DNA of 13,062 nucleotides from an uncultured Prevotellaceae bacterium (GCA_937915745.1 CALGGJ010000029.1:1-13062), one strand, 5' to 3'. Positions 7,081 to 13,062 are shown, numbered from the stretch's first letter. Program-made: numbers and translations. The notes: generated by a model not told the origin, from the sequence alone.

Positions 7081-7989
7081 TTAGTATTCTATGTATGGTT
7101 TGAGACAGTCGATTTCGTCGGCATCGAATATGCCCGATGCCTGCAGTGCATTGATATCGGCAAAGGGTCCGTAGAGTCTGATGCGGTTACTAATGGCTCT
7201 GGCCTTATCGTAGCCTATGTATGGAAATTTCGATAATTGAACGAACGGGGCTTTATTGATGTTGATATGTGTGATGGCCGTATCAGATATTTCGAACCAT
7301 TCGAGCATATCGTCAGACACATAATCGACCTCGAGCAGTTGTTCCACATGGTGAAAACCGCCAAGCCGCTGGCGTCGGTCAACAATCCAACGAGCTATAT
7401 TCCGGCCTATCCCGGGTATTTTCATCAGGAGGGTGGTGTCGGCTGTGTTTGGGTCAACCTTCGTCGGGTTTATGAATTTCGTTGGGTAAAGGCTACGAAT
7501 GGAGTCGGTGTGAGTTTTGCGTGTGTAGCTTGCAGCTGAATTGTTATGGGAATATGACGTGCTGTTTCGCTTGCCGATGGGATATTTCACTCGCCGGTTG
7601 CGATACTTGTCGGCAATACTGATGAGTGGTAGCAGGCGGTCGATATCATCGTCTGACAGTGAATTGAGGTGTGTTATGTCAAGTGGTTGTTCAAATACAA
7701 AACCGGAGGCTCTATAGTTCAGGAAAGCACGTACCTGATATCGTGTGAGTCCCAGTTTGACGAGTGTGATGGAATCGACTGTATTTGGGTCGAAATGCTC
7801 TGCTGGTTGTTGCAGATTGAGTGATGCAGCATGGGATGTGGCGTCATGCTGCGTGCTGTCGCTCACGGGTTGGGTCGGGTGCTTGTCATGTTCGTTTTGG
7901 GGCAAGAGGCACAGTACGACGACTATTCCGATGGCTAATATTGCCAAAAGGATGAAAGCCCGACGGTCGGATTTTGAGAAGTAGAACAT
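7081..7989 (-). CDS. Membrane-anchored helix-hairpin-helix (ComEA-like) protein
   Basis: This 302-aa protein has a short basic N-terminus, one membrane segment at about 11-29 (FILLAILAIGIVVVLCLL), a polar low-complexity linker to about 65, and three ComEA-type helix-hairpin-helix units. Unit 1 (67-121) is the most degenerate. Unit 2 (178-230) has the typical IPGIGRNIA at 191-199, and unit 3 (242-300) has FPYIGYDKA at 255-263. Between units 1 and 2 lies a basic Ser/Tyr/Asn-rich linker (130-170). HhH units of this type bind DNA backbone without sequence specificity, and ComEA itself binds incoming DNA in transformation. Here the placement outside or at the membrane and any DNA-uptake role are inference. 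It lies 42 bases after mrp and is probably cotranscribed with it. Confidence 0.85.
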   Translation of the reverse strand: MFYFSKSDRRAFILLAILAIGIVVVLCLLPQNEHDKHPTQPVSDSTQHDATSHAASLNLQQPAEHFDPNTVDSITLVKLGLTRYQVRAFLNYRASGFVFEQPLDITHLNSLSDDDIDRLLPLISIADKYRNRRVKYPIGKRNSTSYSHNNSAASYTRKTHTDSIRSLYPTKFINPTKVDPNTADTTLLMKIPGIGRNIARWIVDRRQRLGGFHHVEQLLEVDYVSDDMLEWFEISDTAITHININKAPFVQLSKFPYIGYDKARAISNRIRLYGPFADINALQASGIFDADEIDCLKPYIEY

Positions 7990-8004
7990 ATAGTTATCTG
8001 CTCA

Positions 8005-8048
8005 TTGGCTAACGGTTTGTCTGTTACTTGGCTAACGGTTTGTCTGTT
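8005..8048. repeat. Tandem duplication of the mrp 3' end, 23-bp period
   Basis: A 21-base sequence containing GGCTAACGGTTTGTCTG occurs at 8005-8025 and again, identically, at 8028-8048, with two bases between. The second copy encodes the last residues (QTNR) and stop codon of mrp. The first is noncoding and lies just before the HhH gene. Confidence 0.9.
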
Positions 8049-9135
8049 CTTCGGATAGAGTGTTTTTGTCTTCACCCTCTTTCACCATCTCCACCACTTT
8101 TTCTGCAAGGTTCATAAACGCCAAGCCCTCGGTCGATGCAGGTTGGAGTACAGGGGGGTGTCCGCTGTCGCCCGAATCGCATATAGACTGTATGAGGGGT
8201 ATCTGTGCGAGCAGGGGCACTCCCATTTCCTGGGCCAGGCGCCGGCATCCTTCGCGTCCGAATATGTAGTAGCGGTTATATGGCAGTTCGGCAGGAGTGA
8301 ACCATGCCATGTTTTCCACGAGTCCGAGTATCGGCACCTGTACTTTTTCATTCTGATACATGTTGATGCCCTTGCGAGCGTCGGCCAGCGCCACTTGCTG
8401 TGGCGTGCTGACTATTACCGCACCGGTAATGTCGAGCAGCTGGATGAGCGACAGGTGTATGTCGCTGGTGCCAGGCGGAGTGTCGAGAATGAAGTAATCG
8501 AGCTCGCCCCACGTAGCCTCGGTGATGAGTTGCCTGAGGGCATTGCAGGCCATGGCACCACGCCACAGCGTGGCTTGCTCGGGCGAGACGAAGAAGCCGA
8601 TAGAAAGGAGTTTGACTCCGTATTGCTCGATTGGTACAATCATGTCGCGCCCATCGACGCTCTCGGCATAGGGTCGTGCCTCTTCCACCTTGAACATCTT
8701 TGGTGCTGACGGACCGAAGATGTCGGCATCGAGCAGACCTACTTTATAACCCATGCGTGCCAAGGCTATAGCAAGGTTGACTGCCACGGTCGATTTGCCT
8801 ACGCCTCCCTTGCCCGACGACACGGCGATGATATGTTTCACTCCGGGCAGCACAGGCGGTTCCTCGGCTCCGGTGGCAGCAGGCTGTGCGGTCTTGGTGT
8901 TGATGGTCACTTCGATGTCGGGGCTTACGAACGTATGAATGGCTGTTTCTGCTGCCTTCACCACCGACTTCATGAACGGGTCGGGATTCTTCGGGAAAAC
9001 GATTGAGAACGACACCTTCATGCCGTCAATGCGGAGATCGTCCTCCAACATGCCTGCATCGACAAGGTTCTGTCCGCCCGCAGGATAGCGCACTGTCTGC
9101 AGTGCATCGGTTATGAGTTTTGGATAGAGAGTCAT
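8032..9135 (-). CDS. mrp: Mrp/NBP35-family Fe-S cluster carrier ATPase
   Basis: This 367-aa cytoplasmic P-loop ATPase (ApbC/Mrp type) is thought to carry Fe-S clusters to target proteins. Residues 1-82 are a MIP18/DUF59-type domain (YPKLITDALQTVRYP), and the MinD-like ATPase starts at about 100. The deviant Walker A is SGKGGVGKST (107-116), with the signature lysine K109 and LLDADIFGPSAP at 134-145. ILDTPPGTSD (216-225) is the switch II/Walker B region. The GLVENMAWF segment (271-279) is followed by TPAELPYNRYYIFG, with no CxxC pair. That pair holds the bridging cluster in E. coli-type Mrp. I believe its absence is common in Bacteroidales Mrp, but cannot confirm it here. The gene lies downstream of trmB and upstream of the HhH gene on the same strand. 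Confidence 0.93.
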   Translation of the reverse strand: MTLYPKLITDALQTVRYPAGGQNLVDAGMLEDDLRIDGMKVSFSIVFPKNPDPFMKSVVKAAETAIHTFVSPDIEVTINTKTAQPAATGAEEPPVLPGVKHIIAVSSGKGGVGKSTVAVNLAIALARMGYKVGLLDADIFGPSAPKMFKVEEARPYAESVDGRDMIVPIEQYGVKLLSIGFFVSPEQATLWRGAMACNALRQLITEATWGELDYFILDTPPGTSDIHLSLIQLLDITGAVIVSTPQQVALADARKGINMYQNEKVQVPILGLVENMAWFTPAELPYNRYYIFGREGCRRLAQEMGVPLLAQIPLIQSICDSGDSGHPPVLQPASTEGLAFMNLAEKVVEMVKEGEDKNTLSEEQTNR

Positions 9136-9172
9136 CTGTTTGTTGGTGATTGGTAGATTATGTCTATTTGTT

Positions 9173-9358
9173 TCATAAGTTGCATTGTTTCAGTGATGGA
9201 ATATACCATTTCCTCGTAGTGGCGTATTCCTCAAAGTTGAGAGCTTCCCCTTTCAATCTTTCAACCATTTCTGAAGTGGTTGGTAGCCTCCGATATAAAT
9301 AAGATGTAAATCGGCGAGCACCACAGTTAATCCTTGCACCATCGTTTATGATAAGCAC
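9173..9358 (-). other. Unrecognised 61-codon open frame in the trmB-mrp gap
   Basis: A frame starting with GTG at 9358 gives 61 residues with a plausible helical middle (TSEMVERLKGEALNFEEY). I do not recognise it. It overlaps, in another frame, a second small frame at 9132-9209 (25 codons, starting MVYSITETMQLMKQID) whose TGA overlaps the mrp ATG. The shift between two helix-like frames could mean a decayed small gene. It may equally be noncoding spacer in a trmB-mrp-HhH transcript. No promoter or terminator is visible in the 234-base gap. Confidence 0.2.
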
Positions 9359-9369
9359 TTATGTTTTTA

Positions 9370-10137
9370 TTACTTCCTCGTCTTCACGGTGGTTGTCACC
9401 TCGTGGTCGTAGGAGCGGTATTCATCGATTGGTATTTCCACATCCGGCTCCGTCAGCACCCCCTCGTGCGGCAGTTTGAAGCGCAGGTACTTGATTGAAA
9501 GTCCTCGGTCGAGCCACATGCGTTCGTAGTACGTCTGTATTTCCACCAACTCATCTGCTTCGGCAGCAAGATAAGAATGGTACAGGTCATCCGTCTGCTC
9601 CACTATGGGCAGTTGGTTATGCTGTGCCATGAGGCGCGTATAAGTGGCCATGAACTGCGAGTCGGTCTTCAGGTTTATGAATCCGCCGTCGGTAAGGAAT
9701 CGCCTGTAACGCTCCATGAAGTATGTTGACGTGAGGCGTTTCCTGGGTTTCTTCATCTGCGGGTCGCTGAATGTGAGCCATAACTCAGCCACTTCGTCGG
9801 GTGCAAACATCTCGTCGATGAACTCAATATGTGTGCGCAGGAACGCCACGTTGGTCAACCCCTCGGCCAAAGCCTGCTGCGCGCCGTGCCACATACGCGC
9901 ACCCTTTATGTCGATTCCGATGAAGTTCTTCTCTGGAAACCGGCGTGCCAACCCAACGGTGTATTCACCGCGTCCACAGCCAAGTTCAAGCACAAGAGGG
10001 GCGGAGCGCTTGAAGAACCGGTCGTTCCAGAAACCACGCAACGAAAAACCCTCACTGCGCAACATCCAGTAAGGACATTCTACAACCAGAGGGTTGGATG
10101 CCATGTCGGCAAACTTCGCTAACTTCCCCTTTCCCAT
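9370..10137 (-). CDS. trmB: tRNA (guanine-N7-)-methyltransferase
   Basis: This enzyme uses S-adenosylmethionine to methylate G46 in the variable loop of tRNAs. The protein is 255 aa, slightly longer than the usual 210-240, with an N-terminal MGKGKLAKFADM extension of basic character. Motif I is LELGCGRGEYT (50-60), followed by acidic motif GIDIKGARMW (74-83). WLTFSDPQMKKPRKRLTS (120-137) takes the place of the canonical FPDPWPKKRHHKRRL and keeps the D-P and basic run. The C-terminal part supplies substrate-binding segments. It has a putative -7 box 41 bases upstream and is the first gene of a likely trmB-mrp-HhH block. Confidence 0.93.
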   Translation of the reverse strand: MGKGKLAKFADMASNPLVVECPYWMLRSEGFSLRGFWNDRFFKRSAPLVLELGCGRGEYTVGLARRFPEKNFIGIDIKGARMWHGAQQALAEGLTNVAFLRTHIEFIDEMFAPDEVAELWLTFSDPQMKKPRKRLTSTYFMERYRRFLTDGGFINLKTDSQFMATYTRLMAQHNQLPIVEQTDDLYHSYLAAEADELVEIQTYYERMWLDRGLSIKYLRFKLPHEGVLTEPDVEIPIDEYRSYDHEVTTTVKTRK

Positions 10138-10178
10138 CCTTTTGTCTCTTTTTATGATTTACCTGCCTTGAGGTACTG

Positions 10179-10186
10179 CAAAGTTA
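10179..10186 (-). promoter_or_regulatory. Putative -7 box for trmB(-mrp-HhH)
   Basis: The minus strand reads TAACTTTG followed by CAG, a full TAnnTTTG match ending 41 bases from the trmB start. The -33 region shows no TTTG. The remaining bases up to the DUF2795 terminator (10187-10300) show nothing I can name. Confidence 0.5.
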
Positions 10187-10290
10187 ATAAAAAGTTGAGA
10201 GTCGGGGTACTTCACGAATGTAAAATGTGAGAAAAACAGCGGCAGATATGTCTCCTGAACCGTGTTTTTATACTTTTTCTGCACGTATAT

Positions 10291-10337
10291 TACAAAACAG
10301 CAATGTGGTGATACCCTGACAGAGCATCACCACATTG
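10291..10337 (-). terminator. Intrinsic terminator of the DUF2795 gene
   Basis: CAATGTGGTGAT (10301-10312) pairs perfectly over 12 bp with ATCACCACATTG (10326-10337), with a 13-base loop. On the minus strand the stem is followed by CTGTTTTGTA, giving a short T-tract. It lies 33 bases after the DUF2795 stop. The plus strand has no T-tract, so it probably works in one direction. Confidence 0.75.
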
Positions 10338-10370
10338 TGTGGTATCAGATATTATTCCGCAACGTGGCGG

Positions 10371-10592
10371 TCAGTACTCTTCCTCATCCCACAGGAAATC
10401 CTCCTTCGACGGGTAGTCAGGCCAAATTTCCTCTATCGACTCATAGACATCGCCCTCATCTTCTATCTCCTGCAGATTCTCGAGCAACTCGAGTGGTGCA
10501 CCCGAACGGGTGGCATAATCGATGAGTTCTTCCTTGGTTGCAGGCCATGGTGCATCTTCAAGCTTCACGGCCAATTCGAGTGTCCAATACAT
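10371..10592 (-). CDS. DUF2795 small acidic protein
   Basis: This 73-aa cytoplasmic protein matches the DUF2795 family in its Bacteroidales form: MYWTLELAVKLEDAPWPATK, then EELIDYATRSGAPLELLENL, then a strongly acidic tail ending WDEEEY. The PATKEELIDYA...GAPLELLENLQ part is the recognisable helical core. The C-terminal 25 residues carry about ten Asp or Glu. Function is unknown. It is a one-gene unit with its own promoter (10685-10715), a long leader, an AAAGGAG Shine-Dalgarno sequence and a strong terminator, which suggests high expression (inference). Confidence 0.85.
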   Translation of the reverse strand: MYWTLELAVKLEDAPWPATKEELIDYATRSGAPLELLENLQEIEDEGDVYESIEEIWPDYPSKEDFLWDEEEY

Positions 10593-10601
10593 TACGTCGG
10601 T

Positions 10602-10608
10602 CTCCTTT
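10602..10608 (-). promoter_or_regulatory. Shine-Dalgarno sequence of the DUF2795 gene
   Basis: The minus strand reads AAAGGAG, 9 bases before the ATG at 10592. Strong complementarity to the 16S 3' end is uncommon in Bacteroidota, and the other genes in this window show nothing comparable. Confidence 0.6.
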
Positions 10609-10684
10609 CGTGTTAGTCGGGTTTATTGTAAAAACTCGGGGGCGAGGATTAGCGGCTCTGTACCCCCATTACTAAAAAAGTGTG

Positions 10685-10715
10685 CAAAGATACAAAAGAA
10701 ATTACAACCGACAAT
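10685..10715 (-). promoter_or_regulatory. Promoter of the DUF2795 gene
   Basis: The minus strand has TATCTTTG (10692 to 10685), a full TAnnTTTG box, and ATTG (10715 to 10712) 19 bases upstream as the -33 element. This is the best-spaced promoter in the window. It begins 14 bases after the pduO-type gene stop and would give a leader of about 85 bases. In that leader GGGGG and CCCCC (10663-10667 and 10638-10642) could pair across a 20-base loop. Confidence 0.6.
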
Positions 10716-10728
10716 AAATAATTGACAA

Positions 10729-11325
10729 TTATTTGATGTTTTGCCATAAAATTTCGGGCTGGCCCGCTATAATATTCAGTTTTCTGGCTAATACGAAGAG
10801 AAAATCTGACAAGCGGTTGATATAAGTGATGGCAAGTATATCGACTTCCGACTCGCGGCTGAGTGCCACGATACGTCGCTCGGCACGTCGGCACACAGTG
10901 CGGCACACATGACACTGGGCGGCCGCCATACTGCCGCCAGGCAGTACAAAAGCCCTGAGCTGCGGCAAAGAGGCATCCAAGGTATCTATCTGCTGTTCAA
11001 GCATGGAAACCATATCGGGGGTGACTATGCTTGCAGGTCTCACCGCAGTAGTAGATGTATCGGTGGCAAGATACGACCCTATGACAAATAGGTGATGCTG
11101 AACACAGAGCAACTGGTGTATGATGTCTGAGGGCTGAGGACCGGTGTCTGAGGGCAGTGGGGAGATTTGCGCAATCATTGCAGCCAGGAGGCCGAGATGA
11201 GAGTTGAGTTCGTCGATGGAACCATATGACTCAAGTCTTAAACTGTCTTTGTCAACACGCCGACCACCGACAAGGCTGGTCTGACCGTGGTCGCCGGTGC
11301 GTGTATATACATTGCTTTTACTCAT
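10729..11325 (-). CDS. PduO-type ATP:cob(I)alamin adenosyltransferase
   Basis: This 198-aa enzyme forms adenosylcobalamin from ATP and cob(I)alamin in the cytoplasm. The N-terminal ATP-binding segment is VYTRTGDHGQTSLVGGRR (6-23), followed by KDSLRLESYGSIDELNSHLG (26-45) with the family's DELN. RAFVLPGGS (124-132), CRTVCRRAERR (141-151) and INRLSDFLFVLAR (169-181) complete the PduO signature. The likely use is supply of cofactor for methylmalonyl-CoA mutase in the succinate-propionate pathway of Bacteroidales; that gene is not in the window. It starts 4 bases after the stop of the short methyltransferase-like gene, so the ribF block is probably one transcript. An 8-bp AT-rich inverted repeat (10716-10723 with 10727-10734) covers its stop codon. 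Confidence 0.92.
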   Translation of the reverse strand: MSKSNVYTRTGDHGQTSLVGGRRVDKDSLRLESYGSIDELNSHLGLLAAMIAQISPLPSDTGPQPSDIIHQLLCVQHHLFVIGSYLATDTSTTAVRPASIVTPDMVSMLEQQIDTLDASLPQLRAFVLPGGSMAAAQCHVCRTVCRRAERRIVALSRESEVDILAITYINRLSDFLFVLARKLNIIAGQPEILWQNIK

Positions 11326-11329
11326 ATAT

Positions 11330-11773
11330 TTATATCTTATAGTCTTGTTTGCTCAATCCTGGTTTATAGAATGCCACACCATAACGGTGGCGTATGTCGA
11401 AGGTCGCAGTGGCTGAGGGGTCAGCCACTATGGCATCCCAGCACTGACAACCATCATGGCTTATATCGGCCACCACCGTTACACGCTCCGCATCACATCC
11501 GGAGCCGCTGCCTGCATCGCAGCCGCGACGGATGTACTCGAGGGTGGAGTCGTCAAAATGTCCGATGAGCGTGAGGTGCATGGGCGACACATAGTGTGCC
11601 AGGCGGAAAAATAACTCATCGGTCCTGCGCTCGCTGCGTGAGCGATGTGGAAACTGCAATCGCAAATCGTCAAACACATAATAAGGGAGTTGCTCAAACA
11701 ACACATCGCGTACAAGCGAATAGGCCCAGGGCGACTGAATGCCGAAACCACGGCGAGAGAGCAGACGCATCAT
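11330..11773 (-). CDS. Short protein related to a Bacteroidota SAM methyltransferase family
   Basis: This 147-aa protein begins MMRLLSRRGFGIQSPWAYSL and continues with PYYVFDDL (30-37). That resembles the N-terminus of a Bacteroidota SAM-dependent methyltransferase-like family (RGFGxHSPFAY..PYYAYEEL). The C-terminus FDIRHRYGVAFYKPGLSKQDYKI resembles the same family's end. Those relatives are, from memory, about 230-260 aa. Here the middle is short, and the glycine-rich SAM-binding motif I is absent: the equivalent region reads LTLIGHFDDSTLEYI. It may have lost methyltransferase activity. Its ATG overlaps the ribF stop by 4 bases (ATGA), implying translational coupling. The reading frame is intact. 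Function is unknown. Confidence 0.6.
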   Translation of the reverse strand: MMRLLSRRGFGIQSPWAYSLVRDVLFEQLPYYVFDDLRLQFPHRSRSERRTDELFFRLAHYVSPMHLTLIGHFDDSTLEYIRRGCDAGSGSGCDAERVTVVADISHDGCQCWDAIVADPSATATFDIRHRYGVAFYKPGLSKQDYKI

Positions 11774-12678
11774 GGCGCAGCCCTCCTTGCCGATAAGAGT
11801 CGGCGTATCACCCGCTCGTCGTGGAGCAACTGGCTCATCAGCTCGTCGGCAGATGCAAATGGTTGCTCATCACGAATGTGATGGAACAATGCCGCACTGA
11901 TGGTAGTGTCATAGAGCGAGTGGTCGAAGTCGAACAGGTGTGCCTCGACCGTGCGGACAGAATTTGTGTAAGTGGGGTTCATCCCTACGTTGAGCATGGC
12001 ATCGAAAGTGCCCCACTCGGTTTCAACCCGTGCAGAATAAACGCCATCGCGCGGCAAGAGCTTCAGGGGCGACACCTGCATGTTGGCCGTCGGGTAGCCC
12101 AATGTGCGTCCGCGGTGGAAGCCTTCGACCACACGGCCTCTCAAACAGAATGGATGTCCCAACAAACGGGTAGCCTCGGACACATCGCCCTCGTCTGCAA
12201 GCAGATGGCGTATGCGCGACGAACTGACTGGCTGTCCATCGGCCTTGAAAGCATCGGCACGCACCACATCAATCCCCAATTCACGGCCGTAGCACACATA
12301 GTCGTCGAAGCTTTCGGCACGGTCGCGGCCGAAACGGTGGTCGTAGCCTATGACCAAAGTGCTCACACCAATCTGTTGCAGCAAGACGTGCTGCATAAAA
12401 TCGCGAGCTGACATCTGCGAAATCTCTGTTGTGAAATCGATGGTGTATATCTTCATTATGCCCAGCTCATGCAGCAGCCGCGACTTTTCGTCATCGATAG
12501 TAAGCAAAGGCACCGATTGCCCTGATATCACAGTGCGAGGGTGGCTTCGAAACGTGACAACCACCGGCATACCATGCCGGCGACGAGCCTCGTCAATGAC
12601 TTGTGAGATAAGATGGCGGTGTCCGCCATGAACTCCATCGAAAAAACCTATGGTCGCTATCTTGTTTTCCTGAGACAC
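11770..12678 (-). CDS. ribF: Bifunctional riboflavin kinase / FAD synthetase
   Basis: This enzyme makes FMN from riboflavin and ATP, then FAD from FMN and ATP. At 302 aa it is of normal length. The N-terminal FAD synthetase (1-170) has the nucleotidyltransferase motif GFFDGVHGGH (11-20), GYDHRFGRDR (111-120) and SSSRIRHLL (152-160). The riboflavin kinase domain (178-296) has GRTLGYPTANM (190-200), NVGMNPT (230-236) and the VEAHLFDFD segment (244-252) with the catalytic glutamate E245. The start is GTG at 12676-12678. There is no nearby in-frame ATG before the first motif, and the position 8 residues before IGFFDG is sensible. It heads a tight block with the short methyltransferase-like gene and the PduO-type gene. 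Confidence 0.95.
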   Translation of the reverse strand: MSQENKIATIGFFDGVHGGHRHLISQVIDEARRRHGMPVVVTFRSHPRTVISGQSVPLLTIDDEKSRLLHELGIMKIYTIDFTTEISQMSARDFMQHVLLQQIGVSTLVIGYDHRFGRDRAESFDDYVCYGRELGIDVVRADAFKADGQPVSSSRIRHLLADEGDVSEATRLLGHPFCLRGRVVEGFHRGRTLGYPTANMQVSPLKLLPRDGVYSARVETEWGTFDAMLNVGMNPTYTNSVRTVEAHLFDFDHSLYDTTISAALFHHIRDEQPFASADELMSQLLHDERVIRRLLSARRAAP

Positions 12679-12706
12679 GTTAATATAAATTACTCCAAAT
12701 ACAGCG

Positions 12707-12714
12707 CAAAGGTA
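12707..12714 (-). promoter_or_regulatory. Putative -7 box for the ribF block
   Basis: The minus strand reads TACCTTTG followed by CGC, a full TAnnTTTG match ending 28 bases from the GTG start. A TTTC 21 bases upstream is a weak -33 candidate. The purine-rich stretch 12715-12783 shows nothing else. Confidence 0.5.
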
Positions 12715-12783
12715 AGAAAAAAATGGAGAAACGGAGAAATGAAAAACGAAAAACTTATATACTGAGCGAAAAATGAGAATTGA

Positions 12784-12954
12784 AGATTGAAGATAGAGGC
12801 TGTTGGTACACCATTGAAGGATTGGGACATCAACATCTATCGTGGTGTGCTTACAGGATGCAATGAAGCACTCATAATCGATTCACAAGAAACGTGATGA
12901 AATACTGAATAACTGTCAAACCGAAGATGAACGTAAAAGAACAGCTGAATTAAT
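12784..12954 (+). pseudogene. Fragment of a type IIG (Eco57I-like) restriction-modification protein
   Basis: Two plus-strand frames together read as part of the C-terminal region of a type IIG enzyme or a related N6-adenine methyltransferase. Frame one (12784-12897) gives KIEAVGTPLKDWDINIYRG, then VLTGCNEALIID, and ends in TGA. Frame two, shifted by one base at about 12881-12890, gives KKRDEILNNC, then QTEDERKRTAELI. In intact relatives, as I recall them, this block runs GTPLKDWDI.IYRGI.TGYNEAFIID....DEIL....ED.RKRT.ELI and continues RPILRGRDI. Here the similarity stops at ELI, where the dispersed repeat begins. There is no start codon context, and the methyltransferase core (NPPY) is missing, so it is a dead remnant. 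Family assignment rests on recalled motifs, not a search. Confidence 0.7.
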
Positions 12955-12991
12955 CCCAAATCGGTCATTAGCGTTTAGATTATTTTAAGTT
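12952..12991 (-). repeat. Dispersed convergent-junction repeat, copy 3
   Basis: On the minus strand this matches 36 of 40 bases of copy 2a at 6935-6974, including the exact core CTAATGACCGATTTGGG (12971 to 12955). It overlaps the stop codon and last codons of the minus-strand gene at the right edge. On its other side it abuts the restriction-modification fragment. Confidence 0.85.
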
Positions 12992-13062
12992 TATTTTCGA
13001 GCAGGTGTTTTGCGGCATTGAAGGAGTAATGGGGGTCCCCAAAAACACACGGATTGTCACGA
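12975..13062 (-). CDS. C-terminal end of a gene entering from the right
   Basis: On the minus strand a frame is open from the window edge for 28 codons and ends with TAA at 12975-12977. It reads RDNPCVFGDPHYSFNAA, then KHLLENKLKII. The mixed composition and helical end look like a true C-terminus, but I cannot name the family. The last codons lie within repeat copy 3, as if the repeat had been attached at the gene's end. The 5' part lies outside the window. Confidence 0.45.
   Translation of the reverse strand, partial: RDNPCVFGDPHYSFNAAKHLLENKLKII

Noticed and set aside
10301..10337. Perfect 12-bp inverted repeat as an operator or mobile-element end
   Set aside because: Its position just after a stop codon with a T-tract on that strand fits an intrinsic terminator better, and no partner repeat or transposase is seen.
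10716..10734. AT-rich inverted repeat over the stop of the adenosyltransferase gene as a terminator
   Set aside because: The 8-bp stem is all A/T with no T-tract and would be weak; it may be chance in AT-rich DNA.
1..13062. Search for tRNA or rRNA genes, a phage, an insertion sequence or a complete defence system
   Set aside because: By eye no tRNA arms, transposase motifs, phage genes or intact nuclease genes were found; the only defence-type trace is the fragment at 12784-12954.

Overview
The window is a stretch of Bacteroidota chromosome, most likely order Bacteroidales (Prevotellaceae or a close relative). Several things point there. Six intergenic regions carry a TAnnTTTG promoter box, the -7 element of the Bacteroidota primary sigma factor, and most starts lack a Shine-Dalgarno sequence. 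The gene versions are those typical of Bacteroidales: a ProC with an ASCGIAY motif, an Mrp without the CxxC pair, a PorT-type outer-membrane protein, a three-repeat HhH membrane protein and a 73-aa DUF2795 protein. The genus call is inference.

Left part (1-3622, mostly minus strand): the tail of a possible plus-strand gene (1-42) meets a large secreted GH43 arabinanase with a C-terminal dockerin. Upstream of it lie a 314-base gap with a 22-bp tandem repeat, a PorT-like beta-barrel protein, and a small 2[4Fe-4S] ferredoxin with its own strong terminator. Middle part (3623-7080, plus strand): a divergent promoter region, then proC (proline synthesis), pta and ackA (acetyl-CoA to acetate with ATP gain). 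The ackA end meets the next block through a tandem repeat and a compound bidirectional hairpin terminator.

Right part (7081-12678, minus strand): three transcription blocks, read from right to left. The first is ribF - short methyltransferase-like protein - pduO-type cobalamin adenosyltransferase (FMN/FAD and adenosylcobalamin supply), with a 4-nt overlap and a 4-nt gap. The second is a DUF2795 gene with its own promoter, Shine-Dalgarno sequence and terminator. The third is trmB - mrp - HhH protein (tRNA modification, Fe-S cluster carrier, membrane-anchored DNA-binding-type protein). The far right (12679-13062) holds a frameshifted fragment of a type IIG (Eco57I-like) restriction-modification protein and the tail of a minus-strand gene leaving the window.

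Most genes are ordinary housekeeping genes, and I see no complete new defence or biosynthetic system. The most unusual signal is a short dispersed repeat with core CTAATGACCGATTTGGG. It occurs at all three tail-to-tail gene junctions and at no other place I found. At the right edge it also marks the exact point where the restriction-modification fragment stops.
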